From the NCBI GenBank assembly GCA_934394615.1, contig CAKRRJ010000045.1, forward strand, positions 1 through 19,064: a stretch of DNA of 19,064 bases, given 5' to 3'. Below, in pieces: positions 7,985-15,881 of this stretch. The translations under genes were made by a program, and so were the position numbers. The notes below the pieces were generated by a model. That model had not been told where the DNA came from. It saw only the letters and a program-made list of their open reading frames with translations, and ran no database searches. This stretch comes from an uncultured Lachnospiraceae bacterium (GTDB taxonomy: Bacteria > Bacillota > Clostridia > Lachnospirales > Lachnospiraceae). The first letter of the stretch is position 1; every line of letters begins with the position of its first letter.

Positions 7985-9404
7985 TATCAAAAATACTTCT
8001 CGCGATCGGAGCCGCAATATGGCCTCCCGATCCCGCCTCCTCAACCAGAACGGTTACCACCAGTTTCGGGTTCTCTGCCGGAGCAAATCCGGTAAACCAC
8101 GCATGGGTCTCCTTCCCGGTCTCAAATTCCGCGGATCCAGTCTTTCCGGCCACGGAATAGGCATCCGTGCGGACAGCAGAACCGGTTCCATCCGTTACCA
8201 CGCTTCGCATAAACATGGAAAGGGTGTCCGCTTCCGCAGGTGTTATGAGGGCTCCGTAAGAAGATGGAAGAAACTTTTTCACTTCCTCTCCCGCTGCGGA
8301 TTCCACACGATCGATCAGATATGGTTTCATCAGCACACCACCATTCGCGATGGCAGCTGTGATCATGGCATTGTGTAATGGGGTCATCTGGGTATTACCC
8401 TGACCGATCGCGGTCTGCAGGCGCTCCCAGTCGGAAGCTCCCGTGCCCATCGCAAAAGAACTCTTGCTATACGCCAGGGACAGGGGGAGATCCCGGTTAA
8501 ACAGAAGCCCGCTGCAGGTATCCTGCATGCGGTCGAGATCCATGGAAAGCCCCAGGCTCGCGAACGCTCCATTGCAGGAGTTCGCAAACGCCTGCAACAG
8601 AGACTGATGCCCGTGCGCCGTACCATGGTAGCAGGAAATCTTGTAATCTCCATACTGAAAGCTTCCATTACAGTCAAACGTAAAGCCTTCCCAGGTATCG
8701 GGATGCTCACGGATATATTCTAACAGTGTAATGATCTTAAATGTGGAGCCTGGGGGGTAGACTCCCTGGGAAGCGCGGTTTAATAACTGCGCCTGTGTGT
8801 TATCACCTGAGATAAGGCTCTCCCACTGACTGCTCAGCTGGTTCGGGTCAAAGCCAGGTTTCGACACCATGGCAAGGATTTTTCCGGTATCCGGCTCCAT
8901 AACAACCACAGCGCCCTTCCGGTCACCCAGCGCATCGGAAGCCACCTGCTGCAGCTGCACATCCAGCGTTGTCACAACCTGGTCACCCAGATTTTTGACA
9001 TCAGACAGTTCATTGACTGCCTGCTCCACCAGATTCATATGGGAGCTTAAAAGGTAAAAGTTTGCAAGGGATTCCAGGCCCGTCTTTCCCTGATCCGAAT
9101 ATCCAACCACATGCGCAAACAGGCTTCCGTATGGATATTCCCTTGTTTCACTTCCATCTTCCGCAACGTTCGTCTTTGCAAGCACCGTGCCATCACTGCT
9201 TAAAATCTCACCGCGGATGATCCGGTCAGAAAAGCTATCCAGTCTTGCATTGTAGGAATTGTTGATGACCGTCTCACTCTTCACCTGCAGAAAATATCCG
9301 AAATATCCAATCAGACAGACAAACAGCGCCACCATTACATAGGTGATGAACAAAATGCTTTTATCCGCCGTCTGTCTCGGTTTTCGATCAGTTTTCTTCT
9401 TCAT
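7968..9404 (-). CDS. Class B penicillin-binding protein (FtsI/PbpA-type DD-transpeptidase)
   Basis: 478 residues. A short basic cytoplasmic tail is followed by one transmembrane anchor at about 17-40 (FITYVMVALFVCLIGYFGYF). A pedestal region (about 45-160) and a transpeptidase domain follow with all three active-site motifs: S220-TFK, S276-CN and K421-TG. Such enzymes cross-link peptidoglycan stem peptides outside the membrane and are beta-lactam targets. The size fits the shorter PbpA/FtsI-like proteins paired with SEDS genes in actinobacteria and clostridia. The start at 9404 is chosen because GAGGAGG lies just upstream, and it overlaps the SEDS gene by 17 bp. An ATG at 9419 lacks a ribosome site. 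The overlap and family pairing imply it works with the adjacent SEDS glycosyltransferase. Confidence 0.9.
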   Translation of the reverse strand: MKKKTDRKPRQTADKSILFITYVMVALFVCLIGYFGYFLQVKSETVINNSYNARLDSFSDRIIRGEILSSDGTVLAKTNVAEDGSETREYPYGSLFAHVVGYSDQGKTGLESLANFYLLSSHMNLVEQAVNELSDVKNLGDQVVTTLDVQLQQVASDALGDRKGAVVVMEPDTGKILAMVSKPGFDPNQLSSQWESLISGDNTQAQLLNRASQGVYPPGSTFKIITLLEYIREHPDTWEGFTFDCNGSFQYGDYKISCYHGTAHGHQSLLQAFANSCNGAFASLGLSMDLDRMQDTCSGLLFNRDLPLSLAYSKSSFAMGTGASDWERLQTAIGQGNTQMTPLHNAMITAAIANGGVLMKPYLIDRVESAAGEEVKKFLPSSYGALITPAEADTLSMFMRSVVTDGTGSAVRTDAYSVAGKTGSAEFETGKETHAWFTGFAPAENPKLVVTVLVEEAGSGGHIAAPIARSIFDTYFLR

Positions 9405-10713
9405 AGTCCTCCTCATCATTCCGTTTCAGAATGTACAGCCCCTGTATCACGCCAAAGATGATAAAGGTACTTAAGATGGAGCTTCCGCCGTAACTGACAA
9501 ACGGAAGAGTTACACCCGTGGACGGGATAAACTTTGTCACGCCGCCGACGGTTAAAAATACCTGCACCGCGTAGACCATGGCAAGCCCAAACGCGATCAG
9601 CTTGTAGAACAGCGCCTGCATCCGGCTTGCCAGGAATACAAACTGTAAAAAGCAGCCCAGGCAGATCAGGATCACGCAGAGCGCAAAAATACCGCCAAGC
9701 TCCTCGGAAATCGCCGCGAACACAAAGTCCTTCTCGACCACCGGGATCTTGTAAGGCATGCCCTGGTAAAGTCCCATGCCAAACCAGCCGCCTGTACCGA
9801 TGGCAAAGAGCGACTGTGTGATCTGGTAACCGCGATTGTCGATATCTGCCCACGGATTTTTCCAGGCTGCCACACGCGTGCGCACATGCGCAAACAGATA
9901 GTACGCTACCACCGACGCTCCGCAGCCGCAGAGAAGGCCGGAACCAAGGTAGGTCCATCTTCCTGTTGCCACAAACAGCATGGTCAGATACGTCAGGAAA
10001 AAGATAAGCGCGCTTCCAAGGTCTTTCGAGAGCACCAGGACCAGCACATAAGCTGCCGCCATGGCTGTTGTCTCCGCAATCGTCCTGAATTCCGTGTCAT
10101 GGTAAAACATGGACGCCACAAAAAATACGAACAGGATCTTTACAAACTCCGACGGCTGAAACGCGATACCGCCGATGTTTACAGACAACTGCGCTCCAAA
10201 ACTGTTGTTTCCTATGATCCAGACCACAACCAGAAGCGCGAGGCCTGCAAAGCCGTAGACCCACGGAATCTTCGCAAGCTGCCACACATGATCCAGGATA
10301 AACGGAATGATCCAGGTTGCCAGCGCCGCCACACAGACGATTCCAAACTGGCGGATCGCCTTTTCAAAATCCAGCCTTGTGAGGATCACAAATCCTATGC
10401 ACAAAAGCATGCACATGTTATTGACCAGAAGCCTGGACCTGAGCGGATAAAAGATCTTGTACAGCCCCATATAAACCGCCAGAAAGATAAGCTGCGCCAG
10501 ATAAAACAGAATCACGCGCTCATCCTCCGACTTTAAGAACAATACCACATATGCCGCAAAATGCATCAGGAACATGGCAATGTTCTGGCGGGCACAGACC
10601 CTTCCCTGCTGCCACGGATCCTGAAACCGGAAATAGCTGAAATTCCAGTAAGTATAAGCAGCAATCAGCAGGATCAGCAGGTATTTTGATACTTCAATGA
10701 TGATATTTACCAT
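9388..10713 (-). CDS. SEDS family peptidoglycan glycosyltransferase (FtsW/RodA/SpoVE)
   Basis: 441 residues, strongly hydrophobic, with about ten or more membrane segments. SEDS landmarks: FQPSEFVK at 185-192, SKDLGSAL at 229-236, the extracellular loop with AAWKNPWADIDNRGYQITQSL at about 282-302 (conserved NP.....GYQ), EKDFVFAAISEELGG at 327-341, and PSTGVTLPFVSYGGSS at 397-412. SEDS proteins polymerise lipid II into glycan strands with a cognate class B PBP, here the next gene. About 130 residues precede the canonical core, longer than B. subtilis RodA. The ATG at 10713 is 6 nt after the U32 stop. Only a weak AGAGAGG lies 16 nt upstream, so translation may depend on coupling. Whether it serves elongation, division or sporulation cannot be decided. 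Confidence 0.92.
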   Translation of the reverse strand: MVNIIIEVSKYLLILLIAAYTYWNFSYFRFQDPWQQGRVCARQNIAMFLMHFAAYVVLFLKSEDERVILFYLAQLIFLAVYMGLYKIFYPLRSRLLVNNMCMLLCIGFVILTRLDFEKAIRQFGIVCVAALATWIIPFILDHVWQLAKIPWVYGFAGLALLVVVWIIGNNSFGAQLSVNIGGIAFQPSEFVKILFVFFVASMFYHDTEFRTIAETTAMAAAYVLVLVLSKDLGSALIFFLTYLTMLFVATGRWTYLGSGLLCGCGASVVAYYLFAHVRTRVAAWKNPWADIDNRGYQITQSLFAIGTGGWFGMGLYQGMPYKIPVVEKDFVFAAISEELGGIFALCVILICLGCFLQFVFLASRMQALFYKLIAFGLAMVYAVQVFLTVGGVTKFIPSTGVTLPFVSYGGSSILSTFIIFGVIQGLYILKRNDEEDYEEEN

Positions 10714-10719
10714 ATATTT

Positions 10720-13149
10720 TTATTCTACGCCTCTCTTGAAATGGCCTCTTGTAAAATCCTTCAAAGGATCTCTGGTATCTTCCCCGTGCAGGAAATGATC
10801 TGCAAAGGCATCCAGAATCTGTTTCGTCTGCTCCGGTGTCTCCATGGTAAACGCAAGACGAAGTGCCCCCGGATGCAGCCGGCCGATCAGCTTTTCCTGG
10901 CCAAGCAGAGAAAGCGGACTCGGGTTGTAGATCGTGTTGTAGCAGAACCTGCAGTGATTCTTCACCGGAAGGTCTTTCCCGGTCCGGTCCTTCATTTTTA
11001 AGAGTTCCGGCTGTTTCGTGCAGCCCTTTGTGGTCCGCACAATGCACTGCGCCGATACCATAGCCGGAAGATATCCGTAGACGAAAAGCTCCATCTGCTC
11101 ACATCCCAGTGTTTCCAGCTCCCGGCTGTTTGACTCCAGCGGAAGCGTCATGCGGGAAATGCCAAGCCCCGTCATCTGTTCTTTCGCCAGATGATTCATA
11201 ACATAGAGGTTCGCATCGGAAACCATCGGGATATCTCCCAATCCATTCTCTTTTAAAAACGCGATCTCGTCAAGAGATTTCACAACCAGCTCGTCAAATC
11301 CGGCCTGTTTGAGAAGTTCCATGTGCTTTCGGAAATACTGCTCCGCCTCCGTGCGGAAAATATGCGGAAGCATAAGACCGCAGCGCTTTCCGTTTTCATG
11401 ACAGGTTTCCACTGCGTTCTTCCAGGTTTCCGCGCCAAAGCCGCAGGTATCGAGGTAGATTGCGGAAACATCCGGGTGCCCGGCGGCAGTGTTCAGAAGC
11501 TCCGGGGACTCCAGGGAGATATGGAGATATGGAACTGAATTACTGTATTGAATTTCTGCCTGCCGCGATTCTCCCTGCAGGTTATCTTTCGACATCTCTG
11601 CGCTTCTCTGGAACGGTTTTAACAGTGCCTGTTCCATCTGCTCAAGTGCCTCACGGCGAAGCTCATTCAGCGCCTGTACCGGAACAAAACAGTTTCCACT
11701 CACATCTGCCGTCAGTTTTTCAAAATAAAACGGTGTGTTTCCCGTTTTGTTTAACTGCTTTAACAGTTTTTCCTCGCTCATCGGCTGGTTCTGCGCACTT
11801 AAGACCACAGCTCCGGTCACTTCCACACATGGATTCTGCGCTGCCGCTTCCTCTAACAGGCGCTCCGGTGCTCCACACCAGAGCGTGAGCTTTAACGGCT
11901 CTCCCTCGCTCACTGTGACATGTCCCATCAGCGGCTCCTGCTGCTTTTTATTGACATAGTCGCGGTCAAGACGGTCAAACAATGCCTGGTTTGCCTCACG
12001 GAATGCCGGTTTTTCTTTCAGTGCCACCATCTCCCGGCCATTGTGGTGAAGATAATATCCATCGGTAAAACCGCCGCGGTCGAACAGGTCCAGCAACTGC
12101 TTCCGGTCCTCCGGGTCTACCTTGTATCCTTCTCTTCCGTAAGTCAGGTACCGGTCCACATATTTGCGGTAAATGCTGACTACGCCTGCCGTGTAGCGCG
12201 GACTCTTCATTCTTCCCTCGATTTTCAGGGAATACACACCAGACTCAATCACATCCGGAAGGATATCCAGCGTGCAGAGATCCTTTAAGCTCAAAACATA
12301 ACGGTCATTCTGCTGGCTGTTTTCCTGATAGTTTGAAATGCCCTGCTTTCCGTGATTCTGTCCGCCATGATTTGGCCTGCCCGGATACGGTTTTCCGGAA
12401 TGTTTTCCTCCCTGGTTCTCTCTGCCCCAGCTCTGTTTCTGTTTTCCCGTGTTTCTGCTCTCCGCAAAGACACGTTCCGCGTTCTTTCCGGACGTTCTCT
12501 GTCCATTCACTCCACGAACCGCTTTTCCATCGGCAGTTAAGACATCATACGGAAGACGGCATGGCTGCGCGCACCGGCCGCGGTTACCGCTTCTTCCGCC
12601 GATCAGACTGCTCAGCAGGCACTGACCGGAATAACAGTAACACAACGCTCCATGGACAAAGCTCTCAATCTCCACATCTACATGGTCACGGATCTCAGAA
12701 ATCTCCTTTAAAGAGAGCTCTCTCGCCGTCACAACGCGGGTAGCTCCAAGCTCCTTCAGTATTTTAGCACTGCGCCATCCGGTTACCGTCATCTGCGTGC
12801 TCGCATGGATCGGAAGATCCGGAAAATGCTCCCGGATAAACTTCCACACACCCAGATCCTGAACAATCACCGCATCCAGTCCGCGCTCATAATATGGATT
12901 TAAAAAATCGTAAAGCTGATCCAGTTCCTCTTCCTTCACCAGCGTATTGACCGTCATATACAGCCTGCATCCATGCAGATGCGCGTAATCGATGGCTTCC
13001 AGGAAGCGGTCTTCCTCCGGGTTGTCCGCATAAGCGCGCGCGCCGAAGCGGCTTCCTCCCATATAAATAGCGTCTGCCCCCGCATGAACCGCCGCCATCA
13101 TGCTCTCCATTGACCCGGCCGGAGCCAGGATTTCTACACGTGATTTCAA
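10720..13149 (-). CDS. U32 peptidase-like protein with DUF3656 (RlhA-like)
   Basis: 809 residues from the chosen start. The U32 domain (about 1-330) starts with EILAPAGSMESMMAAVHAGADAIYMGG and has the cysteine region CYCYSGQC (170-177) and RGRCAQPCR (191-198). A C-terminal DUF3656-like region extends to about 800, with a further FCYNTIYNP motif. The U32+DUF3656 arrangement is that of E. coli RlhA (YdcP), which hydroxylates 23S rRNA C2501; peptidase activity is doubtful for this group. Residues about 208-283 form an inserted Gly/Asn/Gln/Lys-rich segment, which explains the length above RlhA (about 650). The start is TTG at 13147-13149, chosen because AAGGAGG lies 6 nt upstream and MKSRVEILAPAG is the family's usual N-terminus. 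First gene of the unit with SEDS and PBP. Confidence 0.88.
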   Translation of the reverse strand: MKSRVEILAPAGSMESMMAAVHAGADAIYMGGSRFGARAYADNPEEDRFLEAIDYAHLHGCRLYMTVNTLVKEEELDQLYDFLNPYYERGLDAVIVQDLGVWKFIREHFPDLPIHASTQMTVTGWRSAKILKELGATRVVTARELSLKEISEIRDHVDVEIESFVHGALCYCYSGQCLLSSLIGGRSGNRGRCAQPCRLPYDVLTADGKAVRGVNGQRTSGKNAERVFAESRNTGKQKQSWGRENQGGKHSGKPYPGRPNHGGQNHGKQGISNYQENSQQNDRYVLSLKDLCTLDILPDVIESGVYSLKIEGRMKSPRYTAGVVSIYRKYVDRYLTYGREGYKVDPEDRKQLLDLFDRGGFTDGYYLHHNGREMVALKEKPAFREANQALFDRLDRDYVNKKQQEPLMGHVTVSEGEPLKLTLWCGAPERLLEEAAAQNPCVEVTGAVVLSAQNQPMSEEKLLKQLNKTGNTPFYFEKLTADVSGNCFVPVQALNELRREALEQMEQALLKPFQRSAEMSKDNLQGESRQAEIQYSNSVPYLHISLESPELLNTAAGHPDVSAIYLDTCGFGAETWKNAVETCHENGKRCGLMLPHIFRTEAEQYFRKHMELLKQAGFDELVVKSLDEIAFLKENGLGDIPMVSDANLYVMNHLAKEQMTGLGISRMTLPLESNSRELETLGCEQMELFVYGYLPAMVSAQCIVRTTKGCTKQPELLKMKDRTGKDLPVKNHCRFCYNTIYNPSPLSLLGQEKLIGRLHPGALRLAFTMETPEQTKQILDAFADHFLHGEDTRDPLKDFTRGHFKRGVE

Positions 13150-13155
13150 ACTTTT

Positions 13156-13162
13156 CCTCCTT
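13156..13162 (-). promoter_or_regulatory. Ribosome binding site deciding a TTG start
   Basis: AAGGAGG on the minus strand, 6 nt before TTG at 13149. Every ATG further upstream in the frame would put this strong site inside the coding region. Confidence 0.75.
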
Positions 13163-13230
13163 GGGATCATTGTGTTGTTGCAGTTCATCCGCAACACGGG
13201 TTATAACGGATTTTTCTGATCCGCAGCTGC

Positions 13231-13257
13231 AGAAAAAACAGTCATATGACCGTTTTT
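13231..13257. terminator. Second, possibly bidirectional, intrinsic terminator
   Basis: AAAAACGGTCATATGACTGTTTTTT on the minus strand: a stem AAAAACGGTCA/TGACTGTTTTT (one G-T pair) with a run of six T on its 3' side. It is symmetric enough to work on the plus strand as well. It lies 12 bp downstream of the first terminator and would isolate the U32 gene from the ZapA-domain gene. Confidence 0.6.
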
Positions 13258-13268
13258 GAAACCAGGCC

Positions 13269-13301
13269 AAAAGAAAGGGAGTTTCGATAATCGAAACACC
13301 C
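13269..13301 (-). terminator. Intrinsic terminator of the ZapA-coiled-coil gene
   Basis: Minus strand: GGG-T-GTTTCGA / TTA / TCGAAAC-T-CCC, ten base pairs with one T-T mismatch, followed by TTTCTTTT. It starts about 46 nt past the stop codon at 13348. Confidence 0.78.
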
Positions 13302-13347
13302 CTGTCTTTTCATTGCCATGCAGACTGTCAAATCTGCTTTCCGCTAA

Positions 13348-15465
13348 TTAACGGATATAATGCCGGTTGGGGTGCGTTGCTGCCGCAAGTGCTGCCTTAA
13401 ATGCTCTCTGTTTCTCCAACTCGTCAATCTTCTGCTGTTCTTCCGCAGTCGCCGCTGTTTTTGGAAGAATGGAGGCAACCAGTGCTTTCACTGCCGCAAC
13501 ATCCTCTGCCGCGGAAGAGGCCGATGCTGCCGCCTGCTCCGGTTCTGTCGCTGCTGCTTCCTTCTGTGCCATGGCAGAATCATTTGCCTCTGCCGCTTCA
13601 TTTACGGCTGCAGCCTCCTGCCCCGACGCTTCTGTTTCCTGCTTCAGAGCATCCTCCTGGCATTCCGCCTCCGGTGCCTGCTTCTGGTTTGACTCTTCCT
13701 GCATGGAAACTGCAGACTGTTTTAACAGTTCCAACTCCAGCTTTACACGTTCTCCGTCTTTTTCCGCAAGTTCCAGCTTCAGCTGAATCTGCTCTTTTTC
13801 TTCTCTTACCTGAGCCAGTTCCTGTCTTGCAGTCTCTGTCTCGGCTTTGGCTTCCGCAAGCTCCTGGTTTGCGGTTGCTGCTGCTTCTTTCGCTTCAGTA
13901 AGTTCCTGATTTACAATCTCTGCCTGTGCTCTTGCTTCCGTAAGTTCCTGGCTCGCAGTTTCGGCCTGTGCCTTCGCCTCTGCAAGCTCCTGATTCATGA
14001 TTTCTGCTTCCGCTCTCATCTGAATCAAATCCTGATTTGCATTCATTGCCTCTGTTTTTGTCTCAGTCAGGTTCTGGTCTGCAGCTGCTGCCTGTTCTTT
14101 TGCCTTGGAAAGTTCCTGCTTTACAGTTTCTGCTTCCGCTCTGACTTCTGCAAGTTCCCTTTTGGCAATTTCTGCTGCTTCTTTTGCCTCCGCAAGCTCC
14201 TGATTTGCGATCTCCGCTGCTGCCTTTGCCTCAGCCAGTTCCTGGTTCACAATCTGCGCTGCCGCTTTCGCTTCGGCAAGTTCCTGCTTGGCAGTTTCTG
14301 CCGCTTCTTTCTCCTCTGCGAGCGCCTGGTTCGCGGTTTCTGCCTGTGCTTTCGCTTCCGCAAGCTCCTGCTTGGCAGTTTCGGTTTCCGTTTTCACAAG
14401 AGAAAGTTCCTGAATGGATGTTGCATTTTTCAGATGGGCCTGACGCAGCTCTTCCTCAGCTGCATCCTGCTCAGAACGCAGACGCGCAAGCTCCTGACGG
14501 AGTGCCTCCGTTTCTGCCTTTGCGGACTCTGCCTCTGCTTTAGCTGCCTCTTCTGCTGCTTTTGCAGCTGCTACAGCTTCCTGCGCTGCTGTTTCGCTGC
14601 CTCTTGCGGATTCTGTTTCTGTTCTTGCGCTTTCCGCTTCTGTTTTTGCTTCCTCGGCCTGTACTTTTGCAGTTGCTGCTTCCGCTCTAGCCTCCTCAGC
14701 CTCCGCTTTTGCGGACTCCACCTCAGCTTTGGCTGCTTCTTCTGCTGCCTTTGCGGTCTCAGCTTCCGCTCTGACACGTTCCATCTCAGTTCTGGCTGCC
14801 TCAGCTTCCGCCTGCGCAGATTCTACATCGGCTCTTGCATCCCCGAGCTCAGCCTGCGCCTCCTCGAGCTGTTTCTGGATGCTCTCTTTCTCTTCCTGCG
14901 CTGCGTCTGCTGCCGCTTTCGCGGTTTCCGTTTCCATGCGCGCAAGCTCTGCCTTCATTTTTGCAGCTTCCGCATCCGCTTTTGCAGACTCTGCCTCTGC
15001 TCTCGTAGCAGTTATTTCCTGCTTTGCTGTCTCATAATCATTCTTCAAAGAAGCAAATTCCCGATTTGCAGATTCCAGTTTTTCCTCTGCTTCTTCTAAC
15101 TTTTTTCTGTCCTCAAGCGGAGCATCCTTGGCTTCTTCGAGCTCTTTTGCCTGTGCCTCCAGCTTCATCTGCGTCGTGATAAGCTCATGCTTTAAGCTGT
15201 ACGCATCCTTCTCCAGCTCTTCTTTCTGATCTTCCAGCGCATCGGCACGCATCTGCTCTTTAAAATAATCATCGGAAAGATTCAGCTGAATCGTCAGATT
15301 CTGGTACTCCGGACTCTGCCTGGAGAAACCATCCATCTTGCGGACCTCGCCAATCTTCTCATTTAAATACGCTGCAACCTGTCTTAAATACGCCTCATCT
15401 TCCGCACCGCCCAGCGTAAATACGGTACCGTCTATAAAAACTTCCGTGTAATTTTTCTCGTCCAT
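13348..15465 (-). CDS. ZapA-domain protein with an exceptionally long coiled coil
   Basis: 705 residues. Residues about 6-75 match ZapA, the FtsZ-ring associated protein: YTEVFIDGTVFTLGG, then a helix with YLRQVAAYLNEKIGEV and the LNLSDDYFK helix. ZapA normally ends near residue 90-130. Here a charged helix (76-154) leads into 60 consecutive heptads (155-574) with no break in register. The first 28 are Ala-rich (such as KAEAESA). The last 32 form sixteen 14-residue repeats (such as NQELAEAKAAAEIA). A Glu/Ala/Gln-rich, probably disordered region (about 583-665) and a basic tail ending PNRHYIR follow. No signal peptide or membrane segment, so cytoplasmic. A promoter at 15605-15633 and two terminators make it monocistronic. 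ATG has AGGA 7 nt upstream. The ZapA part is recognised; what the coil does is unknown. Confidence 0.82.
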   Translation of the reverse strand: MDEKNYTEVFIDGTVFTLGGAEDEAYLRQVAAYLNEKIGEVRKMDGFSRQSPEYQNLTIQLNLSDDYFKEQMRADALEDQKEELEKDAYSLKHELITTQMKLEAQAKELEEAKDAPLEDRKKLEEAEEKLESANREFASLKNDYETAKQEITATRAEAESAKADAEAAKMKAELARMETETAKAAADAAQEEKESIQKQLEEAQAELGDARADVESAQAEAEAARTEMERVRAEAETAKAAEEAAKAEVESAKAEAEEARAEAATAKVQAEEAKTEAESARTETESARGSETAAQEAVAAAKAAEEAAKAEAESAKAETEALRQELARLRSEQDAAEEELRQAHLKNATSIQELSLVKTETETAKQELAEAKAQAETANQALAEEKEAAETAKQELAEAKAAAQIVNQELAEAKAAAEIANQELAEAKEAAEIAKRELAEVRAEAETVKQELSKAKEQAAAADQNLTETKTEAMNANQDLIQMRAEAEIMNQELAEAKAQAETASQELTEARAQAEIVNQELTEAKEAAATANQELAEAKAETETARQELAQVREEKEQIQLKLELAEKDGERVKLELELLKQSAVSMQEESNQKQAPEAECQEDALKQETEASGQEAAAVNEAAEANDSAMAQKEAAATEPEQAAASASSAAEDVAAVKALVASILPKTAATAEEQQKIDELEKQRAFKAALAAATHPNRHYIR
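13744..14415 (-). repeat. Sixteen tandem 42-bp coding repeats (14-residue units)
   Basis: Residues 351-574 of the ZapA-domain protein divide exactly into sixteen 14-residue units of pattern xQELAEAKAxAExA, with Leu at position 4 and small residues at 7, 11 and 14. Units have diverged (from NQELAEAKAAAEIA to DQNLTETKTEAMNA), so the array is not a very recent expansion, but it could still change in length by recombination. Confidence 0.85.
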
Positions 15466-15531
15466 GAAATTTCCTTACTGAGATCCCTCCCGCCGCGTTT
15501 TCGCCAGCAGCTTGTCTCATTCTATTTTTCC

Positions 15532-15547
15532 CCGCTTTCTGGCGGGA
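15532..15547 (-). promoter_or_regulatory. Leader hairpin upstream of the ZapA-coiled-coil gene
   Basis: Minus strand CCCGC-CAGAAA-GCGGG forms a 5-bp GC stem within the ~133-nt leader. It is followed by GAAAAATAG, not T, so it is not a terminator. Possible mRNA-stability or translation element, weakly supported. Confidence 0.35.
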
Positions 15548-15573
15548 CATCTCATTGCTCCGGCTCCATAAAT

Positions 15574-15585
15574 ACTGTATACAGT
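15574..15585. promoter_or_regulatory. Operator-like palindrome in the ZapA-coiled-coil leader
   Basis: ACTGTATACAGT is a perfect 12-bp palindrome about 13-24 nt downstream of the predicted transcription start. Position and symmetry suit a dimeric repressor site; no regulator can be named. Confidence 0.4.
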
Positions 15586-15604
15586 CTTCATTCAGCTCGT
15601 CCCC

Positions 15605-15633
15605 ATTTTAACATATTCCCCCCGTATCAACAA
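15605..15633 (-). promoter_or_regulatory. Sigma-A promoter of the ZapA-coiled-coil gene
   Basis: Minus strand: -35 TTGTTG (15628-15633), 17-nt spacer, extended -10 TGTTAAAAT (TAAAAT at 15605-15610). Start expected near 15598, leaving a leader of about 133 nt. Confidence 0.7.
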
Positions 15634-15680
15634 GAGTGTTTCCCACAGTTTCTTATTTTATGTTTTTGGCAAATCTATCA

Positions 15681-15861
15681 TAACTGTTCAGTTTCCTCAC
15701 AGTTACGAGCAAAAATCCATTGAAAATGTCTCCGCTCCGCTTCGGTCGGTGCTAAACGTGTGCCGCTGGCACACAGCACCCTCCGGCAATAGGATTTTTG
15801 CCTGCAAGCCCATGTTTTCGTACGGTCAGCGCAGTGAATGCGCAGACCTACTGAACAGTTA
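15681..15861. repeat. 181-bp structured intergenic repeat element
   Basis: The element is bounded by an 11-bp perfect inverted repeat, TAACTGTTCAG (15681-15691) and CTGAACAGTTA (15851-15861). Inside are nested inverted repeats: GCAAAAATCC (15709-15718) with GGATTTTTGC (15792-15801); GGTGCT (15748-15753) with AGCACC (15775-15780) enclosing GTGTGCC/GGCACAC (15758-15774); and GGTC-A-GCGCA / TGCGC-A-GACC (15825-15847). No transposase is encoded. The architecture suggests a MITE- or REP-like element folding into a multi-branched structure. With the promoter and the hairpin at 15882-15920 it accounts for most of the 584-bp gap between ruvB and the ZapA-domain gene; bases 15921-16049 show nothing recognisable. 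Confidence 0.7.
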
Positions 15862-15881
15862 CAATATATCCAATATCCACA

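Noticed and set aside
9886..10536. 216-codon plus-strand open frame
   Set aside because: Antisense to the SEDS gene; highly basic composition follows from the complement of a membrane protein.
13744..14415. CRISPR-like periodicity (42-bp repeats)
   Set aside because: Units are contiguous, diverged at the DNA level, without spacers, and in phase with a coiled-coil reading frame.
13360..15099. Several long plus-strand open frames rich in Leu/Pro, Cys or Ser/Ala
   Set aside because: They are reverse-strand shadows of the Ala/Glu/Lys-rich coiled-coil repeats, which lack stops on the complement by composition.
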